DNA of 64,000 nt from Schistocerca nitens (Eukaryota > Arthropoda > Insecta > Orthoptera > Acrididae). A program made the translations under genes and the position numbers. Within the stretch, counting starts at the first letter, position 1. The number at the start of each line of letters is the position of its first letter. Of this stretch, positions 46,677-55,348 are shown piece by piece. The notes beneath the pieces are model-generated. The model was given only the letters and a program-made list of their open reading frames with translations. It was not told the origin of the DNA and made no database searches. The stretch lies in NCBI RefSeq assembly GCF_023898315.1, contig NC_064616.1:536629102-536693101 (forward strand), in the 5' to 3' direction.

Positions 46677-47384
46677 CAGGGCTATTACAAATGATTGAAG
46701 CGATTTCATAAATTCACTGTAGCTCCAGTCATTGACATATGGTCACGACACACTACAGATACGTAGAAAAACTCATAAAGTTTTGTTCGGCTGAAGCCGC
46801 ACTTCAGGTTTCTGCCGCCAGAGCGCTCGAGAGCGCAGTGAGACAAAATGGCGACAGGAGCCGAGAAAGCGTATGTCGTGCTTGAAATGCACTCACATCA
46901 GTCAATCATAACAGTACAACGACACTTCAGGACGAGGTTCAACAAAGATCCACCAACTGCTAACTCCATTCGGCGATGGTATGCGCAGTTTAAAGCTTCA
47001 GGATGCCTCTGTAAGGGGAAATCAACGGGTCGGCCTGCAGTGAGCGAAGAAACGGTTGAACGCGTGCGGGCAATTTTCACGCACAGTGATGTGAATGATT
47101 CAGTGTTTAAACCTCCTCTACCAAGAAACGTGCCAGAACTGCGAGCTCGCATCAACGATGCTTTCGAACTCATTGATGGGGACATGCTGCGCCGAGTGTG
47201 GGAGGAACTTGATTATCGGCTTGATGTCTGCCGAATCACTAAAGGGGCACATATCGAACATTTGTGAATGCCTAAAAAAGCTTTTTGAGTTTTTGTATGT
47301 GTGTGCAAAGCATTGTGAAAATATCTCAATTAATAAAGTTATTGTAGAGCTGTGAAATCGCTTCAATCATTTGTAATAACCCTG
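46677..47384 (+). mobile_element. 708-bp internally deleted mariner-like element, TA target
   Basis: Terminal inverted repeats of at least 30 bp are cagggctattacaaatga (left) and, on the opposite strand, cagggttattacaaatga (right), both continuing ttgaagcgatttca. TA flanks at 46675-46676 and 47385-47386. The interior holds one intact 139-codon frame. Full-length relatives carry a transposase of about 330-350 codons, so roughly 600 bp of catalytic region is missing. Confidence 0.92.
46848..47267 (+). CDS. 139-aa mariner-like protein: DNA-binding domain joined to transposase C terminus
   Basis: The ATG at 46848 opens an uninterrupted frame. Residues 1-75 (AYVVLEMHSHQSIITVQRHF, SIRRWYAQFKASGC, KSTGRPAVSEETVERV) resemble the DUF4817-type helix-turn-helix found at the N terminus of this transposase group. 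From about residue 83 it switches to the C-terminal end (PPLPRNVPELRARINDAF, MLRRVWEELDYRLDVCRI, GAHIEHL-stop). All three catalytic acidic motifs are deleted, yet the joint keeps the frame. Such a product could bind the element's inverted repeats without cutting and might act as a repressor; this is inference. Alternatively it is an accidental remnant. Confidence 0.8.
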   Translation: MATGAEKAYVVLEMHSHQSIITVQRHFRTRFNKDPPTANSIRRWYAQFKASGCLCKGKSTGRPAVSEETVERVRAIFTHSDVNDSVFKPPLPRNVPELRARINDAFELIDGDMLRRVWEELDYRLDVCRITKGAHIEHL

Positions 47385-47386
47385 TA

Positions 47387-47716
47387 TTATCATGTCTAAA
47401 GGCTTTTTGTAGACGACTTCTACCTGTTAACCAGACTGAGAGGACATACTTTAATAATCATCTTCAATCTTGTATCCTGTTATATTTACAAAATTACAGG
47501 TACTTTTTTTCTCAGTTAATTAGTGCCTGGTCAAAAGGGCAGTGTCGCTAGGACACTGTAAACTGAAGTCAAAAGACTTACGAGTAGTGAATTAACGAAT
47601 TGAAAAAAATTATGAAAAGGGTAACTGATTCTGTGATTAGACTCTCTCCTCATAAAAGAAGTGGAATACAAAATTGCATATTGTAGCGGCCAGCTTCCAT
47701 AACATACATAACCCTG
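47387..47716. other. Unassigned spacer
   Basis: No gene. The LINE frame to the right runs into this DNA, giving about 27 non-family codons before its stop at about 47637. Confidence 0.4.
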
Positions 47717-48893
47717 TAACGAAACGCGCCGCTCTTCTTTGGATCTTCTCTATCTCCTCCGTCAACCCGATCTGGTACGGATCCCACACTGATGAGCAAT
47801 ACTCAAGTATAGGTCGAACGAGGGTTTTGTAAGCCACCTCCTTTGTTGATGGACTACATTTTCTAAGGACTCTCCCAGTTAATCTCAACCTGGTACCTGC
47901 CTTACCAACAATTAATTTTATATGATCATTCCACTTCAAATCGTTCCGTACGCATACTCCCAGATATTTTACAGAAGTAACTGCTACCAGTGTTTGTTCC
48001 GCTATCATATAATCATACAATAAAGGGTCCTTCTTTCTATGTATTCGCAATACATTACATTTTTCTATGTTAAGAGTCAGTTGCCACTCCCTGCACCAAG
48101 TGCCTATCCGCTGTAGATCTTCCTGCATTTCGCTACAATTTTCTAATGCTGCAACTTCTCTGTATACTACAGCATCATTCGCGAAAAGCCGCAAGGAACT
48201 TCCTACACTATCTACTAAGTCATTTATATATATTGTGAAAAGCAATGGTCCCATAACACTCCCCTGTGGCACGCCAGAGGTTACTTTAACGTCTGTAGAC
48301 GTCTCTCGATTGATAACAACATGCTGTGTTCTGTTTGCTAAAAACTCTTCAATCCAGCCACACAGCTGGTCTGATATTCCGTAGGCTCTTACTTTGTTTA
48401 TCAGGCGACAGTGCGGAACTGTATCGAACGCCTTCCGGAAGTCAAGGAAAATAGCATCTACCTGGGAGCCTGTATCTAATATTTTCTGGGTCTCATGAAC
48501 AAATAAAGCGAGTTGGGTCTCACACGATCGCTGTTTTCGGAATCCATGTTGGTTCCTACGGAGTAGATTCTGGGTTTCAAAAAACCACATGATACGCGAG
48601 CAAAAAACATGTTCTAAAATTCTACAACAGATCGACGTCAGAGATATAGGTCTATAGTTTTGCGCATCTGCTCGACGACCATTCTTGAAGACTGGGACTA
48701 ACTGTGCTCTTTCCCAATCATTTGGAACCTTCCGTTCCTGTAGAGACTTGCGGTACAAGGCTGTTAGAAGTGGGGCAAGTTCTTTCACGTACTCTGTGTA
48801 GAGTCGAATTGGTATCCCGTCAGGTCCAGTGGACTTTCTTCTGTTGAGTGATTCCAGTTGCTTTTCTATCATTTCATCCCCATCAACATGCAC
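47637..48893 (-). pseudogene. LINE reverse transcriptase, 418 open codons, FADD changed to FAND
   Basis: A long uninterrupted frame holds every RT block in order: RRKSTGPDGIPIRLY, VPNDWERAQLVPVFKNG, NYRPISLTSICCRILEHV, QHGFRKQRSCETQL, VDAIFLDFRKAFDTVPH, VTSGVPQGSVMGPLLFTIYI, LRLFANDAVVYR, WQLTLNIEKCNVL, VKYLGVCV and YCSSVWDPYQ. The catalytic tetrad reads FAND (codons GCG AAT GAT on the reverse strand at about 48.17 kb), one G-to-A change from FADD. The last ~25 residues are foreign. The open frame suggests recent insertion, but the enzyme is very likely inactive. No ORF1 or complete endonuclease is present. Confidence 0.85.
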
Positions 48894-48960
48894 GTCGCCG
48901 AAGTGGCGTCAACTCGAAACACTTGCACCAGGCGAACGGTCTACCCGATGGAAGGCCCTA
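47717..48960 (-). mobile_element. CR1-type LINE fragment (RT), truncated at both ends
   Basis: The reverse strand covers the RT of the CR1-type family, from a segment 5' of the RT (about 48960) to EKIQRRAARFVTG at about 47717, where family similarity stops abruptly. The 3' end seen in the copy at 25881-26356 is missing. The last ~60 bp at the 5' side (cttgcaccaggcgaac, ggaaggccctagccac) may belong to another repeat. Confidence 0.82.
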
Positions 48961-50124
48961 GCCACAAGGTATTTCCGTATTTTTACAGTGTAGTTCACCG
49001 TTCTAACAAGTCTCATCTCATAATGAGGTAATTAAAATTTAGGTAACTAGTTCTGAGGTAGTTAAACCGTGATATATATTGGTAATAGGGCGCGAGGGTT
49101 CTTCTGCTTGCACATTTAATTACGTGACTACTGGCACATTGCTGTTGTGTAAGCTGTTCATTGTTTCCAAAGGGCTAACAAAACGTCCAGTCACTCCTGT
49201 TTGATGAGTAATCAGTTTCCACTAATGTATGCTACGAACATCTTGCGCAATTTTAACCAATTGTTTTTGGTAGTTGGTATGGTAGTCTGGCAAGTACATG
49301 ATCTGTAAGTGTTACTTACTGTATGACTCACCCGTTAGTGTTAATTCCAAACCCTCGATTTAAAGAGTCAACTCAAAGACAGGTCTTAGCGACCTACCCT
49401 TGCAGGCACAGGTGAAAGGTTGGCAGTATTAAGCAGACAGCCAAGTCTTCCTCTGGACACACTATAGAAATCTTTTGCACTGCCTTCAGAAACTGTTTAC
49501 GAAAATATCCCAGAAAAACACAGAACCCATTCTTCTTCGCGATCATAATGAGACACCCTGTCCATTACATATCACCCCTTTCTGCAAATCACGAAGTACT
49601 GCAGAAATAGTTAATGATCTCTATTGTTGTAAGAGCTTTCGTGACGTTCAAAACGTGGATTAGCACACGTTATTAATGTCTGTGGCCACCTGCCTTTGAG
49701 GAATAAAAGCATGGCACAGCTAGAAGGTTGTCAATGTTAAGCTGACAGCCAAATCTCCCTATGGACAGGCGTATGCTACAGAAATATTTTGAACTGCTTT
49801 CAGGAACTGTCTCAGAATGAAGAGTGTTTTCCTCAGGCTAGCAGCTGCACCCAATATTCCATCTACCTGCAGGCAAACACAGGATGATTGTCTCACATCT
49901 TTCTTTCCTCCCCCTCTCCCTCTCCAACAGATGTGATATTTTTCTCAAAAAGCAGCAACAAGCCTGCTTGAAGAAATAAAATGCAAGTTATAATTCGCTG
50001 GTATGGCACTCTGAGTTCCTACTGGTTTTCTACAAAATAGATGGAGGAGTCGTAAGCTATATAAGTCCAAACCCACACCACAATCATATCTGTCTTTGAC
50101 AGTGCATAGCGTGATTCCTACGCC
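48961..50124. other. Upstream region of the polymerase locus with a diverged direct repeat
   Basis: No gene seen. Two segments, 49419-49500 and 49725-49815, share gacagccaa, tctggaca/tatggaca, tagaaatc/cagaaata and actgccttcagaaactgt/actgctttcaggaactgt, so they derive from one ancestral sequence. A CT-rich stretch is at about 49.9 kb. A promoter for the spliced gene at 50125 could lie here, but no clear TATA box or initiator can be assigned. Confidence 0.45.
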
Positions 50125-51123
50125 ATGAAGCGCTCAGCCAGCAGTGATGCCAGCGGTAATCCGGGTGGGAAACGACCAAACTTCAGTCAGTTGCCATGTT
50201 AGTGTTTATAAGAAAAATTATGAGTTCTAATTTTGACAGTTATGAACTTTCGTAGCAAAGTATTCAAAATTTTTCAAGATTGTGGTAAATTTTTGTAAGA
50301 AGTGGTTATAAAAGTTCTTTTTTTCTTACTATTAGAGCATCCATTCCCGAAATGCTGTTGGAATTAGAACGCCAGCTGGAGGCTGAAAGTCTCCAGCAAG
50401 TGGACGAGGGTGTGCTAGCATCATGTAAGTACATCTCAGAATTCTGTGTGTCATAGTTATATGTTCAGAAAGCGCCTCTTAAGTGTTCAAATCGTAACAA
50501 GTGCTAATAGCATTTCTACTGTTGTTCTATCACTATAGCAGCAACAGCTGGAAACTGAAAGTCGCCATGGTGTGGAAGAGCTTGTGCTAGCATCATGTAA
50601 GTACATCTCCAAATTCTGTGTGGTAGTTTACATGTTCAGAAAAGAGCTCTTGGTGTATTCAGATCCTAACAAGTGTCTATAAAATTTTTGATTTCGCAGT
50701 TGCAGCGATAGAGCAGAAGCTGACGGACTTTGAGTTGCAGCTTCTGGAGTCTGAAATGCAGCAAGAAAGTGACTACAGTTGTAATATATTGCCATTAGAC
50801 TTTTTTATCACATACAGTTGTGTGAGGTATATATAAATTCATTGTTGTAGATGTTTCTACTACTCCGGAGGAAAATCCGATTCCTGTAGTGATATGCTTT
50901 GAGAATGATGATCTAGAGTTATCACTCCCAACTGGTATGAACTTTTTACTTATTTATTTAATTTTTTCTTAGTTAGAATCAACATCTCGATGTACTCCAA
51001 TACAGCACTAATTTTGTTGCTGTTGTTTCAAATAATCAATATTTTGTTGTAGGAGACTTCAGCGAGATTGATCGATGGCTCCACAACAACAACAATTCCG
51101 GCGAGGGTGAGATGCTTGAGTAG
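50125..51123 (+). CDS. Spliced five-exon gene (131 codons), all introns phase 1
   Basis: Proposed exons are 50125-50197 (starts MKRSASSDASGN), 50338-50424, 50700-50780, 50851-50934 and 51053-51123 (TAG). Each intron begins GT and ends AG (gttagt, gtaagt, gtaata, gtatga; gag, cag, tag, tag), and each interrupts a codon after its first base. Middle exons are 87, 81 and 84 nt, all multiples of three. Joined, they give 131 residues with acidic amphipathic stretches (EMLLELERQLEAESLQQ, LTDFELQLLESEMQQES) and end IDRWLHNNNN...EMLE. No database family is recognised. The gene is just upstream of, and on the same strand as, the pPolB region. The frame stays open after the TAG, so it may be the 5' part of that gene. 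It could also be a host gene. Confidence 0.6.
50539..50596 (+). pseudogene. Duplicated copy of exon 2, out of phase
   Basis: Bases 50539-50596 resemble exon 2 (cagctggaaactgaaagtc and gtgctagcatcatgtaag, versus cagctggaggctgaaagtc and the same donor), displaced by 172 bp and including intron sequence. It has AG before and GTAAGT after, but is 58 nt long, so including it would shift the frame and meet TGA. It is either a dead duplicate or an alternative exon that truncates the protein. Confidence 0.6.
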
Positions 51124-52930
51124 GAACATGTTATAGTGGATGCTGAAGGACAGTGTGATCCCTCCCTTCTGGAGCGGGGGATGGATATATTTGACTGAGT
51201 GGGAGATGTGTCAGAGAGATCGACTGAACTGCTCAGTCCTGTGGCCCAGAATGTAAGAGGTGATTATAATGTGACTGTCATCGTTTAAGCATATAATTAT
51301 TATTCAGGGAAGGTGATTTACTTAATTGTCATTTATTGTTTACAGCATATATTTAAAAAAACTTCAGTATTCTGCTTAATTTTTCTCGTTTTTCGTATGT
51401 TACAGAGGTGGCACCAACACCGCCGTGACAGCAGATGGCTGTGGTATGTGCAACTAGAGCGGTCGTTGTGGAGGCGGGTGTCAAACACACACCCAAGTGG
51501 TGTGCACCGCCGTAGAAAGTACCGCTCGTTGCCGTGCGGGAGGTGGCCGCGGCTGCTGCGGTGCCTGCCCCCGAACCATTGCACACAATCTGGCGTCCTT
51601 GGTTGGTTCAGTCAGAGCAATGATCCCCCTCCTCCCCATGCTGCGGATGGTGTATGCTCCACTATGCAGGAGCATCAAGGGGCGGCCTCGCCGCAGCATG
51701 GGAGCTCTCTCAGGAGGTCGCAGCCAACTTATCTTACTACTCACGTTCCGACTTCAGGTTCCGAGGTACATGTACCTCGGTGCATACCGCTTCCCCCTGA
51801 AGGCGCCTCATCCCCAGCGCCCTCATCCACCGGCTGCACCAGTCTTCACCTAGCTGTAGTATTATTAATGATAATGAACCTGTGGCTAGGGTAGGGGTCT
51901 ACGCCGTCCTGATAGTGAAGGACATCAGATTACCGGCGTCATGACCCCTCTAGAATACTCGACAGTTGCTAGGGGCTTTGAGGGGAGTATCTCATTTAAT
52001 AGAATAGATAATCCGGCTGGGGGGTATCGTGACCCAGTCATGTTCCTAGAAGCGTGCCTCCTGGTATTAGAGGCGGAGCTCCAGAAAGCCCTAGACGATC
52101 CGAGATATATTGACATTAAATATAATGCAGTGCTGTGCTGGGAGTTGAGCCACTCGCCCAATCAGCAGGGTGCAGCAAAGGAGGAGACCTTACATTACTT
52201 CTGGGGTGTTAATGGCGTTATATCTCATAGTATATCAATCGCCGAGTGGTACCACGAATCCACCTTGTGGCCCAGTTTTCCAAGTTGGAAATAAGAGGAT
52301 CAGCTAAAGCACTCAGCCAAATACCACACCTTGACATCCATATTCATGTCTATGATCCGTTAAATGGAGGGTCCAGTTATATCAAAGTCCATGAGGATAT
52401 TATGAAGAAGAACGCTTGCATTAACGTTGAAGATGAAAAAAGATAATGCTTTTTATGCATGGTCATTGCTGGCTTCTGAGAGAAATTACACAAAAAATCC
52501 GAAGGGCACATCTGGATACGGAATAGGTCTTAACATTTGAGGATGCTGTAACTTTTACAGTATCAAGTTCCCCGTAAAGATTCAGGACATACCAAAATTT
52601 GAGGCACAAAATCCCGGAATATTAGTTCACGTTTATAGCCTGATGAAGATGCAGAAAAGCAAGCCATATGAGTAGGACAAGAATACGACAGTTCGACAAC
52701 TCCATTTTTCGAAAAATGCAGGTGAGCGTGATCTTCATATAAATATGTTGCTATTCTCTGAAGGTGAAAATCTGCATACGGATCAAAGACATGTCCCACA
52801 TTCTTTGCAGCCAATTGTTAAAACATGAACATAAAAAACACGTTTGTTTCAGGTGTCTAAATAACTTTTCAGAAGAAAAGTATTTGAAAAGGCATCTGGA
52901 GGACTGTGAATCCAAGGAACCAGTATGTGT
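51124..52930 (+). pseudogene. N-terminal region of a pPolB-type polymerase gene (decayed)
   Basis: After the TAG at 51121 the frame is open to TGA 51196 and then to a possible donor at 51259 (phase 1). A possible acceptor is at 51405, followed by the same phase with a TGA at 51426. From 51941 a clearer block appears (TPLEYSTVARGFEGSISF, FLEACLLVLEAELQKAL), then SKLEIRGSAKALSQIPHLDI and GGSSYIKVHEDIMKKNACIN (52.28-52.43 kb) and, with stops, KIQDIPKFEAQNPGILVHVY (52.58 kb) and a zinc finger, HVCFRCLNNFSEEKYLKRHL (52.84-52.9 kb). This order is that of the long N-terminal part of protein-primed family B polymerases in arthropod Maverick/Polinton-like elements. Frameshifts and stops are frequent. 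Exact exon structure is uncertain. Confidence 0.6.
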
Positions 52931-52936
52931 TTTTGT

Positions 52937-53177
52937 TAGCCGGTTGTTGTGGCTGAGCGGTTCTAGGCACTTCAGTCTGGATCCGCGCGACCGCTACGGT
53001 CGCAGCTTCGTATCCTACCTCGGGCATGGATGTGCGTGCTGTCCTTAGGTTAGTGAGGTTTAAGTAGTTCTAAGTCAATGGGACTGATGACCTCAGATGT
53101 TAAGTCCCATAGTGCTCAGAGCCATTTGAACCATTTATCTCAAGTCCCACAGTGCTCAGGGCCATTTCAACCATTTT
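52937..53177 (+). mobile_element. SINE (main type) with an extra partial tail, inside pPolB
   Basis: Head gccggttgttgtggctgag, body, tail gagccatttgaaccattt, then a second partial tail (aagtcccacagtgctcag, gccatttcaaccatttt) to 53177. Flanks agtatgtgtt (52922-52931) and agtacgtgtt (53178-53187) are a probable duplicated target with one change. It separates the zinc finger from the exonuclease of the polymerase. Confidence 0.85.
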
Positions 53178-53776
53178 AGTACGTGTTGTTATGCATACAG
53201 AAGAAAACAAGTTCATTAAATTCAAGACTGGTCACCACGAGGAACGATGTCCGTTTGTTGTATATGCAGACTTCGAATGTCTCCTTGCCCCTATTACCTA
53301 CTGTGAAGGGAACCCCTTAGCCTCACATACCACCTTCATGCAAAAACACGTACCATATGTGGCAGCGTACCAAGTAGCATGCTCATATGATTCAAGTCTT
53401 AACCGCTATGAATCTTATGTTGGGGATAATCCTGCGGTTTGGTTGCTCACTGAACTTGAAAGATTCTCATGGGATGTTGATAGGCTTTACAGCACCAACA
53501 TCCCCATGACCGAATCGGAGGAGGATAAAAAAATATACAATGATACACTTAACTGGCACATTTGTGGGCTGCCGTTAGATAGAAAATCTGAAACCACACG
53601 TACAGATAATTGTCATCTTACATTGAAGTTCTGTGGTGCAGCTCACAATCCATGCAATTTGAAGTATCAGTTACCACCACACATACCCATTGTCTTCCAT
53701 AACTTGAGTGGGTATGACGCTCACTTTGTAGTTGAGCAATTGGCTAGTTTCGGTTGGGAGAAATATCAGGTCAGTG
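53178..53776 (+). pseudogene. pPolB exonuclease segment (left part)
   Basis: A continuous frame reads FVVYADFECLLAP (Exo I, with D and E at about 53269 and 53275) and later PIVFHNLSGYDAHFVVEQLA (Exo II, N and D, about 53.69-53.74 kb). These proofreading motifs identify protein-primed family B DNA polymerases of Maverick/Polinton elements and related viruses. The segment is intact up to EKYQVSV at 53776, where the Gypsy LTR begins. It resumes at 61931. The polymerase replicates the element's linear DNA from a protein primer. Confidence 0.85.
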
Positions 53777-53817
53777 TGTAACCTCCCCCTCACTTATCGA
53801 CCTTAATGACAGTGAAA

Positions 53818-53867
<50 letters not shown>
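53777..53867 (-). repeat. Remnant of the left (3') LTR and TA repeat
   Basis: The first ~43 bases equal the start of the LTR at 60303 (through ttaatgacagtga). Then the sequence jumps into (TA)n at 53820-53867, so about 1.4 kb of LTR interior is missing here. The other end of this LTR is at 58254-58369. Confidence 0.82.
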
Positions 53868-53870
<3 letters not shown>

Positions 53871-55284
53871 TCCTGGAAATTGAAATAAGAACACCGTGAA
53901 TTCATTGTCCCAGGAAGGGGAAACTTTATTGACACATTCCTGGGGTCAGATACATCACATGATCACACTGACAGAACCACAGGCACATAGACACAGGCAA
54001 CAGAGCATGCACAATGTCGGCACTAGTACAGTGTATATCCACCTTTCGCAGCAATGCAGGCTGCTATTCTCCCATGGAGACGATCGTAGAGATGCTGGAT
54101 GTAGTCCTGTGGAACGGCTTGCCATGCCATTTCCACCTGGCGCCTCAGTTGGACCAGCGTTCGTGCTGGACGTGCAGACCGCGTGAGACGACGCTTCATC
54201 CAGTCCCAAACATGCTCAATGGGGGACAGATCCGGAGATCTTGCTGGCCAGGGTAGTTGACTTACACCTTCTAGAGCACGTTGGGTGGCACGGGATACAT
54301 GCGGACGTGCATTGTCCTGTTGGAACAGCAAGTTCCCTTGCCGGTCTAGGAATGGTAGAACGATGGGTTCGATGACGGTTTGGATGTACCGTGCACTATT
54401 CAGTGTCCCCTCGACGATCACCAGTGGTGTACAGCCAGTGTAGGAGATCGCTCCCCACACCATGATGCCGGGTGTTGGCCCTTTGTGCCTCGGTCGTATG
54501 CAGTCCTGATTGTGGCGCTCACCTGCACGGCGCCAAACACGCATACGACCATCATTGGCACCAAGGCAGAAGCGACTCTCATCGCTGAAGACGACACGTC
54601 TCCATTCGTCCCTCCATTCACGCCTGTCGCGACACCACTGGAGGCGGGCTGCACGATGTTGGGGCGTGAGCGGAAGACGGCCTAACGGTGTGCGGGACCG
54701 TAGCTCAGCTTCATGGAGACGGTTGCGAATGGTCCTCGCCGATACCCCAGGAGCAACAGTGTCCCTAATTTGCTGGGAAGTGGCGGTGCGGTCCCCTACG
54801 GCACTGCGTAGGATCCTACGGTCTTGGCGTGCATCCGAGCGTCGCTGCGGTCCGGTCCCAGGTCGACGGGCACGTGCACCTTCCGCCGACCACTGGCGAC
54901 AACATCGATGTACTGTGGAGACCTCACGCCCCACGTGTTGAGCAATTCGGCGGTACGTCCACCCGGCCTCCCGCATGCCCACTATACGCCCTCGCTCAAA
55001 GTCCGTCAACTGCACATACGGTTCACGTCCACGCTGTCGCGGCATGCAACCAGTGTTAAAGACTGCGATGGAGCTCCGTATGCCACGGCAAACTGGCTGA
55101 CACTGACGGCGGCGGTGCACAAATGCTGCGCAGCTAGCGCCATTCGACGGCCAACACCGCGGTTCCTGGTGTGTCCGCTGTGCCGTGCGTGTGATCATTG
55201 CTTGTACAGCCCTCTCGCAGTGTCCGGAGCAAGTATGGTGGGTCTGACACACCGGTGTCAATGTGTTCTTTTTTCCATTTCCAG

Positions 55285-55289
<5 letters not shown>
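53868..55289 (-). mobile_element. Tc1-like transposon copy 1, 1.42 kb, apparently intact coding
   Basis: Left end cactcctggaaattgaaat in (TA)n; right end, on the opposite strand, ttcctggaaatggaaaaaag, where the outer cac of the terminal repeat has been lost to ata. The rest is almost identical to the copy at 56774-58195. It encodes one uninterrupted transposase on the reverse strand. Confidence 0.93.
54023..55045 (-). CDS. Tc1-like transposase, 340 aa, D-D32-E spacing, intact
   Basis: I start at ATG 55045 (MPRQRGREPYVQLTDFERGR). The frame is open further upstream, but that part covers the element's 5' region and even the (TA)n. The N terminus has two helix-turn-helix units (MREAGWTYRRIAQHVGREVS; SARTIRNRLHEAELRS). 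Catalytic motifs are VVFSDESRFCLG (D1), FQQDNARPHVSRAT (D2) and SPDLSPIEHVWDWMKRR (E). Only 32 residues separate D2 from E, against 34 in standard Tc1 enzymes. It ends AAKGGYTLY-stop. The enzyme cuts and pastes the element at TA sites. No stop or frameshift is present, so it may be active. Confidence 0.92.
   Translation of the reverse strand: MPRQRGREPYVQLTDFERGRIVGMREAGWTYRRIAQHVGREVSTVHRCCRQWSAEGARARRPGTGPQRRSDARQDRRILRSAVGDRTATSQQIRDTVAPGVSARTIRNRLHEAELRSRTPLGRLPLTPQHRAARLQWCRDRREWRDEWRRVVFSDESRFCLGANDGRMRVWRRAGERHNQDCIRPRHKGPTPGIMVWGAISYTGCTPLVIVEGTLNSARYIQTVIEPIVLPFLDRQGNLLFQQDNARPHVSRATQRALEGVSQLPWPARSPDLSPIEHVWDWMKRRLTRSARPARTLVQLRRQVEMAWQAVPQDYIQHLYDRLHGRIAACIAAKGGYTLY

Positions 55290-55341
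<52 letters not shown>
55287..55341. repeat. (TA)n microsatellite
   Basis: About 55 bp of alternating TA between the Tc1 right end and the RTE LINE 3' end. Open frames reading YIYIYI across it on either strand are artefacts. Confidence 0.95.

Positions 55342-55348
<7 letters not shown>

Noticed and set aside
51313..51894. 193-codon forward frame as a separate gene
   Set aside because: It starts inside a probable intron, shows no family motif, and another frame of the same DNA is the one in phase with the proposed exon chain. I leave the coding frame here unresolved.
17191..53177. tRNA-like heads as functional tRNA genes
   Set aside because: Each is fused to the SINE body and flanked by target duplications. 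Acceptor stems do not pair properly and Pol III terminators are not directly after them.
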